From: Sorghum bicolor
Taxonomy: Eukaryota > Streptophyta > Magnoliopsida > Poales > Poaceae
Direction of reading: 5' to 3'
Assembly: GCF_000003195.3 (NCBI RefSeq)
Contig: NC_012878.2
Location: forward strand, 51,646,629 to 51,710,628
Length of the DNA stretch: 64,000 nucleotides
Part shown: piece by piece, positions 37,323-47,351 of the stretch
Layout: every line of letters begins with the position of its first letter
How positions within the stretch are numbered: position 1 is the stretch's first letter
Program-made: the position numbers and the translations under genes
The notes under the pieces: generated by a model
What the model was told of the DNA's origin: nothing
The model's input: only the letters and a program-made list of their open reading frames with translations
Databases searched by the model: none

Positions 37323-37514
37323 GAGCATCTCCAACAACTTGGTAAAATTCACTTGTCAAATCTTGAGTTATAGCAAGTTGCTAATTTGTTTAGCAAAAGA
37401 AAAAAGGATGTGTCTCTAATAAGTTGCTATTCTCACTTGGTAAAAATAGAGGATGACAGATGGGACCCGCTCACTTGGTAAAAGAATATGTGTCTCCAAC
37501 AAGTTGCGCTCGGG
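37323..37514. mobile_element. Left half of a MITE split by the Sirevirus
   Basis: Begins GAGCATCTCCAACAACTTGG; its partner half at 49761-49910 ends in the inverted counterpart (complement AAGCATCTCTAACAACTTG). The interior repeats CTTGGTAAAA and AAGTTGC words. The break point carries the Sirevirus target duplication TCGGG (37510-37514). Confidence 0.8.
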
Positions 37515-38361
37515 TGAAAGAGCATCTAGGCCCTTAAGAGATTTCGGTGATTAATGACATTGTTGGTTACTATGACTAACGTGTGTTTTGCAGAGGCAAA
37601 GTCATAGGTAAGGTCATGGTAAATAAGTACTCGATGGACAGGGACGTACATGCCAACTTAATAGTGGAAATCGTTTCGGTTTTCAAAGGATGGATGGACA
37701 TCGTCGAGACTAGACTAGGTCTAAGTGCCATATGGTGAAGAAGGGCACTTAGAGTAGTTTAGGACTTTGTTCTCTTTTGACCGTACTATTAAGAGGGGCT
37801 TTGATCTAGTAGCTTGACTTAGGCAAGGCTTTAGGTTTAGGTGTGGTGCACACTTGGCAAACCTAGCACCAGGCAGCTCAGAGATAGTCCTTAGATCGAG
37901 AGCAACAAACTTCGTGTTGGAGCGTTCACGTTTCGACGAAGTTTGGGTGCCCAAAGGGGCACCGGACGCTGCACCGGACGCTCTGTGAGTGCGTCCGGTG
38001 AGGTCCTTAGCTGTTGGAACAGGTTGGTGCTTAGGGTTAGGCACCGGACGCTGGCACCGGACGCACCGGGCAGCGTCCGGTCCCTTACCCAGGGAGCTTG
38101 CAAAGTTCCCCAGAGCATCGGACGCTAGCACCGGACGCACAGGGTAGCGTCCGGTCCCATGCGCAGGGAGCATGTAAGTTTTCCCTTAGCACCGGACGCT
38201 GCACCGGACGCTGAGAGTTAGCGTCCGGTGACCTGTCAGAGCGAAGTACAGTTAGCCGTTATGCAGCACCGGACGCTCGGTGCAGTGCGTCCGGTGCAAC
38301 ATAATGTGCGTCCGGTGACCCCGTTTTCAGTGGAAAACGTTTGGCCGACCTTTGGACTTTG
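37515..38361 (+). repeat. 5' LTR, truncated (first 847 of 1549 bp)
   Basis: Matches 48207-49053 at a constant offset of 10692 with no difference noticed by eye. At 38361/38362 the match stops and gag coding sequence begins at once. The TATA box, transcription start, R, U5 and adjoining primer-binding site present or expected in a full copy are missing. Confidence 0.93.
37959..38323 (+). promoter_or_regulatory. CACCGGACGC palindrome cluster in the 5' LTR
   Basis: About fifteen copies of CACCGGACGC or its complement GCGTCCGGTG (three with one change), often paired head to head at 5-20 bases so they can form hairpins. It occupies the U3-like part just upstream of where the TATA box would be. 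Palindromes of this kind are a known signature of Sirevirus LTRs; their function is not established. Confidence 0.85.
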
Positions 38362-40577
38362 CAAGAGGTCTTTGCAAAGAGGTGTTCAACCGTGTTCGGA
38401 GTCACAAAACCGCAAATGAACTTTGGAAGGAACTTTGTGCGCTCCATGAGGGAACTAAGAGTGAACGCGAGGAACGGTATCACCTAGTGATGAACAAGCT
38501 CAATACTTTTGAAATGCTTCCCAAAGAAAATGCTAATGAAATGTATTCTCGCTTGAATGTCATTGTAGAGGAGCTAAATGGACTCGGGCTTACACAAATG
38601 AGTACGGCGGATGTAGCAAGGAAGATACTATGTGTGCTTCCCATTGAGAAATATGGGCACATAGTAACCGTGCTTCATCAAGGCGATCTTTCCACCGCTA
38701 CACCAACCACCATATTGGGAAAGATCAATGCTCATGAGATGTACATGCACATGAATCCTCAAGATGGCTCCTCATCGGCCAAGAAAGAAAAGAAGGACTT
38801 GGCTCTCAAAGCTTCTCATAAGAGCAAAGCCAAGAAGATTGAAGTTGAGTCATCAACTTCAAGTGATGATGATGCATCTATTGCCCTCATGGTGAGAAGG
38901 ACCACAAAAATGTTGAAGAAGCTCAACAAGAATGGAGTTAACTTTGACTCCAAGAAGAAGAAGTTCTTCACAAGTAGCAAGAGGAAGCCCATCTCCGAGA
39001 TGGATTGCTACAATTGTGGTGAGCTTGGTCATCTTGCTCATCAATGTCCAAAGCCCAAGAAGGACAAGTACAAGAAGAAGAACAAAGAGCAAGATGACTC
39101 AAGTGATGACGAGAAAAATGACAAGAAGCAATACAAGAAGAAAGGTGGCAAGAAGAAGGAGCACTACAAGAAAAAGAATGGCAAGGCTTATATTGTTGGT
39201 GATTGGCTCACCGACATTGAAAGCTCAAGTGGTGATTCATTCGGCAATGAAAGTGATGATGAGAAGGTTGCCGCCATTGCCATTGATGCTCCATCACCAT
39301 CATCTTCACCACCATCTACATCCTCTACACATCTATGCCTTATGGCTAAGGGTGACCGGAAGGTACAAAGTGAGGATGAGAGTAGTGAGAGTGATAGTGA
39401 ATATGAATCACCTTCTTATGATGAACTTGTAAAATTGCTTAACAAATACACAAAAGTCATAAGAAAGACTAAATGTGAAAATGAAAAGCTTGAACTTGAA
39501 AATGAGACACTTCTAACAAAGCTTAACCCTAGTGATGAGCTTAGAGAACAAAATGAGATCATGACCACTAAGCTCAAGGAGCTCAAACTCTCTCTAAAAG
39601 AGCTCAAAGAAAAACATGATAAACTTGAGAGTGTTCATGATGAGCTTATCACTAGATATAGAGCAATGAAAGAAGAACTTACAACTCTAAAAGCAAACTA
39701 TGACAACCTAGAGATTGCTTATGAACTTGCAATTGATGAAACACATGTTGCTACTAACAATGTTGCTAAGCTTGATGTAGCCACATCTTGTGATGACTTA
39801 CTTGTGGAGAGCACAAGCAAATGTGTTGATTGCAAGGGCAAGAAAGTGGTAGTGGCCGAGAACTATGAGGACACTATCAAGCTCAAGGATGAAATTGTCA
39901 TGCTCAAGAAAGAGTTGCAAGATCAAGCCAAGCACAAGACAATTGTGATTGAGTCACTTGATCAAGACAAGAAGCTTGCATATGAGAACAAGTTACTTAA
40001 GGAAGAAAATCAATATCTTAAGCTTGGTTTGATGTATGACAAGCAAGAAGAAGATGAGACATTCATCTTGGATGAGTTAGCTAGCAACAATGACCCAATC
40101 ATCAAGAAGCTAACTCAAGAGAACAACAAGCTCAAGAAAGAGAAGGAACACCTAACCATGGGGTTAGCAAAGTTCACTAAAGGGAAGGACCTTCAAAGTG
40201 AGCTTTTCATGAACACCGTCATGAAGATGGACAAAAGTGGGATTGGATATAAGGCTCATCAAACAAGGCTCATCAAATCTCTAGCCACTCATGATCAAGC
40301 AAGCAAGCCAAAGCCAAAGAGATGTTTTGAGTGTGGTCAAGAAGGACATTTTGCTCATGAGTGCAAGGCACCACTACCACCACCCTTGCCCAAGCATGCA
40401 AGACCATTTGCCTTCAATGCTCACTACATTGTAAGGAAAGACAAGAGTGGCAAGGTCAAAGTTAGCTTCATGGGGCCACCAAACAAGCAAAGGCCAAAGA
40501 AGATTTGGGTGCCAAAGCAACTAGTTGAGAAGGTCAAGGGCCCTAAGCAAATGTGGGTCCCTAAATCTCAAGCTTGA
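38352..40577 (+). CDS. gag: Sirevirus Gag, N-terminus deleted
   Basis: An open frame of 741 codons ending TGA; coding sequence proper resumes at about 38362, after the LTR remnant, so no genuine start codon remains. The first ~140 residues form the plant copia Gag domain (ELWKELCALHEGT, LVMNKLNTFEML, VARKILCVLP). A Lys/Ser/Asp-rich linker follows, with a CCHC zinc knuckle at about residues 219-232 (CYNCGELGHLAHQC). Residues ~350-640 are strongly heptad-like coiled coil, then a second knuckle at ~658-671 (CFECGQEGHFAHEC) and a basic tail. Two knuckles and the long coiled coil are typical of Sirevirus Gag, which packages element RNA in cytoplasmic particles. AT-rich codon use contrasts with the extra ORF downstream. 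Confidence 0.93.
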   Translation: MDFARGLCKEVFNRVRSHKTANELWKELCALHEGTKSEREERYHLVMNKLNTFEMLPKENANEMYSRLNVIVEELNGLGLTQMSTADVARKILCVLPIEKYGHIVTVLHQGDLSTATPTTILGKINAHEMYMHMNPQDGSSSAKKEKKDLALKASHKSKAKKIEVESSTSSDDDASIALMVRRTTKMLKKLNKNGVNFDSKKKKFFTSSKRKPISEMDCYNCGELGHLAHQCPKPKKDKYKKKNKEQDDSSDDEKNDKKQYKKKGGKKKEHYKKKNGKAYIVGDWLTDIESSSGDSFGNESDDEKVAAIAIDAPSPSSSPPSTSSTHLCLMAKGDRKVQSEDESSESDSEYESPSYDELVKLLNKYTKVIRKTKCENEKLELENETLLTKLNPSDELREQNEIMTTKLKELKLSLKELKEKHDKLESVHDELITRYRAMKEELTTLKANYDNLEIAYELAIDETHVATNNVAKLDVATSCDDLLVESTSKCVDCKGKKVVVAENYEDTIKLKDEIVMLKKELQDQAKHKTIVIESLDQDKKLAYENKLLKEENQYLKLGLMYDKQEEDETFILDELASNNDPIIKKLTQENNKLKKEKEHLTMGLAKFTKGKDLQSELFMNTVMKMDKSGIGYKAHQTRLIKSLATHDQASKPKPKRCFECGQEGHFAHECKAPLPPPLPKHARPFAFNAHYIVRKDKSGKVKVSFMGPPNKQRPKKIWVPKQLVEKVKGPKQMWVPKSQA

Positions 40578-40591
40578 TCTCTTGTGTGTAG

Positions 40592-43500
40592 GTGAACTAC
40601 AAGACCGGTGGATCACATTGGGTAATTGACAGTGGTTGCACTCAACATATGACCGGAGATCCCCGAATGTTCACCTCTCTTGATGAAGATGTTGACAACC
40701 AAGAGAAGATCACATTTGGTGACAATTCAAAAGGGAAAGTCAAGGGTCTAGGAAAAGTTGCTATATCAAATGACAACTCCATCACCAATGTGCTCTATGT
40801 GCAATCTTTGAGTTTCAACTTGCTCTCGGTTGGACAACTTTGTGATCTTGGATTTGAATGCCTATTCAAGAAGAAGGAAGTAATTGTGACCAAGGAAGAT
40901 GACAATGAAGTGATATTCAAAAGCTTCCGACACAACAACTTATATGTAGTTGATTTCTCATCAAATGAAGTTGATGTCAAAACTTGCTTATTCACCAAAA
41001 CTTCGCTTGGGTGGTTGTGGCATAGAAGGTTAGCACATGTTGGAATGGGCACACTCAAGAAGTTGATGAAGAAAGAATTGATTAGAGGCTTGAAGGATGT
41101 GACATTTGACAAGGACAAGCTTTGTAGTGCATGTCAAGCGGGCAAACAAGTTGCAAACACTCATCCAACCAAAGCCTATCTCTCTACTTCAAGAGTGCTT
41201 GAGCTACTTCACATGGATTTGTTCGGACCAACCACATATGCTAGTCTTGGAGGCAACAAATATTGCTTGGTCATAGTTGATGATTACTCACGGTACACTT
41301 GGACATTCTTCTTGCAAGACAAGGCCGAAGTTGCATCAATATTCAAGAAATTTGCAAAGAATGCCCAAAATCAATTTGATGTGAAGATCAAGAAAATTAG
41401 AAGTGACAATGGCAAAGAGTTTGACAACACCAACATTGAAGAGTATTGTGATGAAGTGGGAATCAAGCATGAGTTCTCCTCAACATACACACCACAACAA
41501 AATGGGGTTGTAGAAAGAAAGAACCGGACATTGATCACCTTGGCAAGAACAATGCTAGATGAGTACAACACTTCGGAGAAGATGTGGGCCGAGGCAATCA
41601 ACACCGCATGCTATGCATCAAACCGGCTCTTTCCTCACAAGTTCCTAGAGAAGACACCTTATGAGTTGCTCAATGGGAAGAAGCCCGATGTCTCATTCTT
41701 TAGAGTGTTTGGATGCAAATGCTACATATACAAGAAGCGCCAACACTTGGGAAAATTCCAAAGAAGATGTGATATCGGCTACTTGGTTGGCTATTCATCA
41801 AAGTCCAAAGCATATAGAGTTTTCAACCATGCCACAAAGATGGTTGAAGAAACATTTGATGTTGAATTTGATGAAACTAATGGCTCCCAAGGAGCAAGTG
41901 ATAATCTTGATGATGTAGGTGGTGAACCATTGAGGGATGCCATGAAGAACATGCCGGTGGGAGACATCAAGCCAAAAGAAGATGATGATGATGTACAAAT
42001 CATTGAGCGACCATCCACCTCACTAGGTCCACAAGATGAAGACAAGGATGTGAGAGATGCTCATGAAGACACCCAAATCACTCATGAGCAATCGGTGGCA
42101 CAAGCACAAGATGTTGATGCTCCCCAACCAACTCCTCAAGTGGCACCGAGAAGAACATCACATCTCCTCCAAGATCACTCTCAAGATCTCATCATCGGGA
42201 GTCCATCACGTGGTGTAACTACTCGTTCTAGACATGCTTTATTTATTGAACATCACGCTTTTGTGTCTCTTGAAGATGAACCAAAGACTATAGAGGAAGC
42301 TCTTCGTGATGCGGATTGGATCATGGCCATGCAAGAGGAGTTGAATAACTTCACTCGTAACCAAGTATGGACACTTGAAGAGCGACCCAAAGATGCAAGA
42401 GTGATTGGAACAAAGTGGGTCTTCCGCAACAAGAAGGATGATCAAGGCAAAGTGGTGCGCAACAAGGCGAGACTTGTGGCAAAAGGCTTTTCACAAGTGG
42501 AAGGTCTTGACTTCGGTGAAACCTTTGCACCGGTGGCAAGACTTGAAGCAATCCGTATCCTACTTGCATATGCATCTAGTCATGATATCAAATTATTTCA
42601 AATGGATGTGAAAAGTGCTTTTTTAAATGGTTATATTAATGAGCTTGTCTATGTTGAGCAACCCCCCGGTTTTGAAGACCCTAGGTACCCCAAGCATGTC
42701 TACCGGTTGTCCAAGGCTCTCTATGGTCTCAAGCAAGCTCCTAGAGCTTGGTATGAGAGACTTAGGGACTTCCTCATTGAGAAGGGCTTCAAGATTGGGA
42801 AAGTTGACACAACACTCTTCACCAAGAAAATGAATGGGGAAATCTTCATTTGCCAAGTTTATGTTGATGATATTATTTTTGGCTCTACTAATGAAGATTT
42901 TTGCAAGAAATTTGGTGATTTGATGTCCAAGGAGTTTGAGATGTCCATGATTGGCGAGCTATCCTTCTTCCTAGGATTTCAAGTCAAGCAAATGAAGGAA
43001 GGGGTCTTTATCTCTCAAGAGAAGTATACTCAAGATCTTCTCAAGAGATTCAAGATGATGGATTGCAAGCCAATCAAGACTCCCATGGCATCAAATGGGC
43101 ATCTCGACTTGGATGAGGGAGGTAACCCTATTGACAAGACTCTCTATCGTTCCATGATAGGAAGTCTACTCTACCTCACCGCATCTAGGCCCGATATAAT
43201 GTTTAGTGTGTGTATGTGTGCTAGGTATCAAGCAATGCCTATGGAATCTCACTTGACTGCGGTCAAGAGAATTCTTAGGTACCTAAAATACACACCTTGC
43301 CTAGGCTTGTGGTATCCCAAAGGTGCAAGATTCCAACTTGTAGGCTATTCCGATTCGGATTATGCCGGGTGCCGGATTGATAGAAAAAGCACATCCGGAG
43401 GGTGCCATTTCCTAGGTAGATCACTTGTCTCTTGGATGTCAAAGAAACAAAATAGTGTTGCCTTATCAACGGCCGAGGCGGAATACATAGCCGCCGGTGC

Positions 43501-43819
43501 TTGTTGTGCACAAATACTCTATATGAAACAAACTTTGCTAGACTATGGAGTAGTGCTAGACAAAGTACCTCTGTTGTGTGACAACGAAAGTGCCGTAAAA
43601 CTTGCAAACAACCCGGTTCAACACACCCGCACAAAACATATTGACATCCGCCACCACTTTCTTAGGGATCACGTTGCTAAAGGTGACATAACCCTAGAGA
43701 ATGTGGGAACGGAAAATCAATTAGCGGATATCTTCACAAAACCCCTAGATGAAGCTAGGTTTTGTATGTTGAGAAATGAACTTAATGTGCTTGACATGTC
43801 TAACTTCACTAAAAGATAA
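40592..43819 (+). CDS. pol: Sirevirus Pol polyprotein (protease, integrase, RT, RNase H), intact frame
   Basis: 1075 codons without a stop, in a different frame from gag; the frame opens directly after TAG at 40589-40591 with GTG, not ATG. Domains: aspartic protease (DSG at residues 13-15); GAG-pre-integrase zinc region (LWHRRLAHVG ~141, CSACQAGK); integrase DDE with Asp209, Asp272 (SDNGKEF) and Glu308 (NGVVERKNR); reverse transcriptase (MDVKSAFLNG ~671, YVDD 757-760); RNase H (YSDSDYAGC ~919, STAEAEYIAAG ~960). Processed from a Gag-Pol precursor, it makes cDNA and inserts it. All catalytic motifs I looked for are present, so the enzyme could act in trans. Expression would need frameshift, readthrough or splicing at the gag-pol boundary. 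Confidence 0.95.
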   Translation: MNYKTGGSHWVIDSGCTQHMTGDPRMFTSLDEDVDNQEKITFGDNSKGKVKGLGKVAISNDNSITNVLYVQSLSFNLLSVGQLCDLGFECLFKKKEVIVTKEDDNEVIFKSFRHNNLYVVDFSSNEVDVKTCLFTKTSLGWLWHRRLAHVGMGTLKKLMKKELIRGLKDVTFDKDKLCSACQAGKQVANTHPTKAYLSTSRVLELLHMDLFGPTTYASLGGNKYCLVIVDDYSRYTWTFFLQDKAEVASIFKKFAKNAQNQFDVKIKKIRSDNGKEFDNTNIEEYCDEVGIKHEFSSTYTPQQNGVVERKNRTLITLARTMLDEYNTSEKMWAEAINTACYASNRLFPHKFLEKTPYELLNGKKPDVSFFRVFGCKCYIYKKRQHLGKFQRRCDIGYLVGYSSKSKAYRVFNHATKMVEETFDVEFDETNGSQGASDNLDDVGGEPLRDAMKNMPVGDIKPKEDDDDVQIIERPSTSLGPQDEDKDVRDAHEDTQITHEQSVAQAQDVDAPQPTPQVAPRRTSHLLQDHSQDLIIGSPSRGVTTRSRHALFIEHHAFVSLEDEPKTIEEALRDADWIMAMQEELNNFTRNQVWTLEERPKDARVIGTKWVFRNKKDDQGKVVRNKARLVAKGFSQVEGLDFGETFAPVARLEAIRILLAYASSHDIKLFQMDVKSAFLNGYINELVYVEQPPGFEDPRYPKHVYRLSKALYGLKQAPRAWYERLRDFLIEKGFKIGKVDTTLFTKKMNGEIFICQVYVDDIIFGSTNEDFCKKFGDLMSKEFEMSMIGELSFFLGFQVKQMKEGVFISQEKYTQDLLKRFKMMDCKPIKTPMASNGHLDLDEGGNPIDKTLYRSMIGSLLYLTASRPDIMFSVCMCARYQAMPMESHLTAVKRILRYLKYTPCLGLWYPKGARFQLVGYSDSDYAGCRIDRKSTSGGCHFLGRSLVSWMSKKQNSVALSTAEAEYIAAGACCAQILYMKQTLLDYGVVLDKVPLLCDNESAVKLANNPVQHTRTKHIDIRHHFLRDHVAKGDITLENVGTENQLADIFTKPLDEARFCMLRNELNVLDMSNFTKR

Positions 43820-44082
43820 AAAGTTGTGTGTTGAATCTTGTAAATAATTTTTGCTTTGCATATCATGCATGCTAAAACTAAAAATTCAACTTGCATGTAG
43901 GGCTTGTCTAACATGGTTAAGATAACCCCCTTGAGTGTGTGAAAAAGCTTAACCTTGGATCAAACTTGACAAGCATTAGTTTACTTTCAAGAATTGCACT
44001 ACAACTCATTTCATATGCATTCTTGTTAGTTGATCTTTTCTTTTCGGTTATTTATTGAGCATCCGCTGTGTTCGTCCATAGA

Positions 44083-44091
44083 TAGGGGGAG
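44083..44091 (+). promoter_or_regulatory. Upstream polypurine-tract-like site
   Basis: AGGGGGAG just downstream of pol. Together with those at 47764-47779 and 48193-48206 it fits the multiple-PPT habit of Sireviruses. Too short on its own to be certain. Confidence 0.45.
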
Positions 44092-44335
44092 CATTCCAAG
44101 CTCATTATGAATCAAACCCCTAGCTTTATGGCCATACGATGCTCCTTGGTGATTTTCTCGAACTATTTTCTTAAAAAATCTACTAAGCCTATGGCTAATT
44201 ATTTGTGAAAACTTGAGGGATTGAGAGATGTCACTCATACCAGTTCCATTTGGTGTTTAGTTGTGTGCTTTTGAAGATGGAACTTGGTTGGGTCAAAATC
44301 GGACGTGGTGCTTAGTTGAAAGAGTGCTCAGAGGA

Positions 44336-44602
44336 GCACCGGACGATGCACCGGACGCTACCACTGAGCGTCCGGTGCGGTGAGTGTGCCAGACTGCACT
44401 CACCGGACGCAGAAACAGTTTCCCTTTAGCGTCCGGTGCGGTGCGTCCGGTGATCACCTGGCGTCACCCGAAGCACCGGACGCTAATGCCAGCGTCCGGT
44501 GCCCATCGTCCGGTGCAAAACCAAATTTCAGACCTCTCTGCGCATGAGTCCGGTGGTCACCGGACGCGTCCGGTGCCACATTAAGAGCGTCCGGTGACCC
44601 CG
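44336..44602 (+). promoter_or_regulatory. Internal CACCGGACGC palindrome cluster
   Basis: About fourteen copies of CACCGGACGC / GCGTCCGGTG (three variants), the same word as in the LTRs but arranged differently. The block ends GCGTCCGGTGACCCCG (44587-44602), identical to the last repeat of the LTR cluster (49000-49015). It sits 0.6 kb upstream of the extra ORF and is followed by a TATA-like site. This suggests a second, LTR-like control region inside the element (inference). Confidence 0.75.
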
Positions 44603-45167
44603 CGGCGGGCGCATAAAGCCCGCGCCCAGGGGCTTAGGGCGGCCGGTTTTCTTCCTTTCTTCTTCGATCTCGCCGAGCCGTGCCCTCCCCGAGCCCTAGC
44701 GCCGCCGCCGTCGGCGACCTCGCCTGGTCCGCGGCGCCCTTCGTTCTCTCTCGCGCCAGATCTGCATCAAGGTCCTCTCCTTTCCCTCTCCTCGCCAGTG
44801 CTCTTCTCTCATCGAGGAGTTAGGGCTTGGGGTAAGTCTCTTGGACCTCACCCTCAAGTTGTTTGATTTATCGTTTGAATAGATTAGATTGTTGTTTTTA
44901 ACAGCGATTTAATTTGTTCTATCTCTATAGCACCTTGAGGAGTGGTTTGGAGGTCTCCGGAAGTTTCCGATCGTGCCATCTCTTTCGAAACGCGTCTTGT
45001 CTGTGGATCGTAAGCAGTTTTCGCTCGTATCTTATCTATTCTTGCGATCCATAGGCTTATCTCATCTCTGGTCAATATGATTGATTATATATATCCTATC
45101 TTGTCGGTTCCCTGTAGCGCGTTAATCTCCATTGTCAGTCTTTTGATTGTCGGACACTCTTTTTGCA
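44603..45167 (+). promoter_or_regulatory. TATA-like site and leader with two probable introns for the extra ORF
   Basis: CATAAAGC at 44612-44619 follows the palindromes by ten bases. The next 210 bases are GC- and CT-rich and look like a plant 5' leader. Two good introns can be drawn: 44832-44930 (GTAAGT ... CTCTATAG, 99 bp) and 45010-45117 (GTAAGC ... CCTGTAG, 108 bp). Both are AT-richer than the flanks. The ATG follows at 45168. Splicing is predicted, not shown. Confidence 0.6.
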
Positions 45168-47351
45168 ATGGCTCGTACGAAGAATGTCAGTGGCCCGACA
45201 GCTGGCTCAGGAGGTTCCCCAGGAGGCGATGGTGGAGGTGATCCTCCTCGTCGTTTCTCAGCGGCAGAGAAAGGCAAGGGAAAGAAGCTGGCCACCAAGA
45301 AGCGGAAGGCCAGTGACAGAGATGCAGAGGTCGCAGAGGCAGTTGCAGCAGCAGCTGAGGCAGCCGAGAGGGGTGGTCGTTCTGGTTCTCTGAGGATCGG
45401 GGATGATCTCACGCCACGTCAGAGGCGTGCAGTGCTTGAGGCAGAGGCTTTCCATGGATCCCCTCCAGGAACCGTGACGATTGGAGGACAGAGGGTTAGA
45501 CTTGTGGTTAGGGATCCGGCTCAGGAGAGTACGGACACAGAGACGGAGACCCAGGCAGAGGGTCCAGCAGAGGGACAGGAGCAGGAGCTGCCACTGAGGA
45601 GGTCGACGCGTGCTCGTACTCAGGCCACTTCCCGGACTGGTACGCAGGGACAGTCTGCCCCCACAGCTCGACCCACTCCGGCTAGAGGCACTCCAGCTTC
45701 CCGCCAGAGGCCAGTCAGGGTTCACAGGGATCTCACCCTTGTGTCAGCCAGAGAGATCCAGCAGCTGCGGTTCGTTCCCTTTCCGACTTGGTTTCCAGCT
45801 GCCAGGGATCCCAGAGCCGGTGCCCGCTTCTACACCATAGTCCAGGAAGACATTCACGAGGCATTGGTTCGCTCTCAGTCACAGTTTAGAGAGCACAAGG
45901 TGATTGACCTGGAGATTCTCGGGAACATGGTAGGGGCAGATATCCGTCAGTATTTTACTTACCTCCATGGTCTCCCAGAGCTGCTAGCGCTTCCAGGTAC
46001 TTATTGCGAGCAGTGGGTCAGAGAGTTCTATGCGTCAGTGTGGATTTCTCCAGATCACACCTATATCCACTACGCACTGGCCGGGACAGACTACAGAGTG
46101 ACAGCTCAGAGGGCTAGAGAAGTGCTTGGACTGCAAGCCTCTCCCACCAGGATTCACCAGCTGTGCTACGGGAACGTGGAGCCTCCTCGTCGTCCTCACG
46201 GTGGTGAGATACCACCAGTTGACTTCGTGGCTCCATGCTTCCGTGCACCTTTTGGGGAGGGCTCCAGCAGGACAGTGGCAGACTTGACACGCCCAGCCAG
46301 GATCCTCGACTTTGTGTTGAGGAAGACTCTTCTTCCCAGGACAGGCTACAGAGACGGTTTCACTCGTATGCAGCAATGGCTTGTCGCTCATCTGATCTCG
46401 CAGACAGAGTTTGACTTGTGGGATCTTATTATCTCAGAGATAGAGGACACTATTTCAGAGAGCTTCAGGGGCCGGCGTCAGTTGCCCTACGCCCATTGGA
46501 TCACCCTACTTATACTCCGTGGTAGGCCACTGCCCCTGCCAGCTCACTTGCAGAGGGAGTTGACAGAGTCCGACACCGTCTTCCCCCACTACGACCCCCG
46601 ACAGATGCTGAGAGCGCACCACGACCTCAGAGGTGCTCCTCCTCCTCGTGCTCCACGTAGACCGGTGCCCCCACCTTCTCCTAGGGGCACCCGCAGTACA
46701 GCGACAGTTGCGGAGACAGAGGAGCAGCAGGATACAGCTATTGGCGCGTTTGCAGATGCAGAGGCAGAGGGCGAGTTTGACTTCGCCTCAGACAGTTCCG
46801 ATGATGACTATCAGCCGCCAGTAACTGACCTTCCTCCCAGAGCTCATGATCACGAGGCAGGTGGTTCTTCGAGTGTTTCAGACCCTGCCCTGCTTGCTAT
46901 CTTGGAGGGTATGAGGGCAGATCAGCGCCGTGCAGCTGAGGAGCAGGCGAGGCGCGACAGGGATCAGGCTGCCATTAATGCAGCCATGCAGGCCAGACAG
47001 GATGAGCTCCAGCGTCAGCTTCTCACCTTTCAGGAGCAGCAGCTTGCTTTCCAGGCCCAGCAGACAGCGATGATGGCCGCTCTCATGACCGCCTCCGGGA
47101 TTCAGCTACCGCAGATACAGCTTCCCGGCACGTCGTCAGTTAGACCCCCTACTCCTGTGCCTCAGACTCAGAGCCCGTCTCAGCAGCCGCTCCAGCTACC
47201 CGCTCAGAGTCAGCCGTTCACGACGCCACAGCACCAGGTCTCTCAGGGTGCTATCTCTTCAGGCTTTGAGCAGGTACCGCAGTTTACCCCTCTCCGCTCA
47301 GGCTTCACCCCTCAGTCTGCTTCAGCGTCACAGCTTGTGTGGGACTCATAG
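45168..47351 (+). CDS. Extra ORF of the Sirevirus, GC-rich, interrupted by one TAG
   Basis: Starts MARTKNVSG and runs 727 codons to TAG (47349-47351). The same frame then stays open for 130 more codons to 47744, so the ancestral frame was about 859 codons. The N-terminus is Gly-rich and basic (KGKGKKLATKKRKA, a nuclear-localisation-like patch). The middle (~200-480) is a globular domain with REFYASVWISPD, ARVLGL-like and LRGRPLPLP segments, resembling the 'putative plant transposon protein' (Transposase_32-type) domain. The C-terminal part is Gln/Pro/Ser/Thr-rich with a charged helix (EEQARRDRDQAAINAAMQ). I see no signal peptide or membrane helix, so it is not a classical envelope-like protein. 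GC content is far above gag-pol. Function unknown. Confidence 0.8.
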   Translation: MARTKNVSGPTAGSGGSPGGDGGGDPPRRFSAAEKGKGKKLATKKRKASDRDAEVAEAVAAAAEAAERGGRSGSLRIGDDLTPRQRRAVLEAEAFHGSPPGTVTIGGQRVRLVVRDPAQESTDTETETQAEGPAEGQEQELPLRRSTRARTQATSRTGTQGQSAPTARPTPARGTPASRQRPVRVHRDLTLVSAREIQQLRFVPFPTWFPAARDPRAGARFYTIVQEDIHEALVRSQSQFREHKVIDLEILGNMVGADIRQYFTYLHGLPELLALPGTYCEQWVREFYASVWISPDHTYIHYALAGTDYRVTAQRAREVLGLQASPTRIHQLCYGNVEPPRRPHGGEIPPVDFVAPCFRAPFGEGSSRTVADLTRPARILDFVLRKTLLPRTGYRDGFTRMQQWLVAHLISQTEFDLWDLIISEIEDTISESFRGRRQLPYAHWITLLILRGRPLPLPAHLQRELTESDTVFPHYDPRQMLRAHHDLRGAPPPRAPRRPVPPPSPRGTRSTATVAETEEQQDTAIGAFADAEAEGEFDFASDSSDDDYQPPVTDLPPRAHDHEAGGSSSVSDPALLAILEGMRADQRRAAEEQARRDRDQAAINAAMQARQDELQRQLLTFQEQQLAFQAQQTAMMAALMTASGIQLPQIQLPGTSSVRPPTPVPQTQSPSQQPLQLPAQSQPFTTPQHQVSQGAISSGFEQVPQFTPLRSGFTPQSASASQLVWDS

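Noticed and set aside
37721..38173. 150-codon minus-strand frame repeated at 48413-48865
   Set aside because: Identical because both lie in the LTR; it is generated by the palindrome repeats and is not a gene.
37959..38323. Regularly repeated CACCGGACGC words resembling a CRISPR array
   Set aside because: Units are 10 bases, occur in both orientations with irregular 3-40-base spacing, lie in an LTR of a plant retrotransposon and have no cas genes.
45168..47351. Envelope-like protein
   Set aside because: No signal peptide, no hydrophobic segment long enough for a membrane anchor; the mid-domain resembles a plant transposon domain instead.
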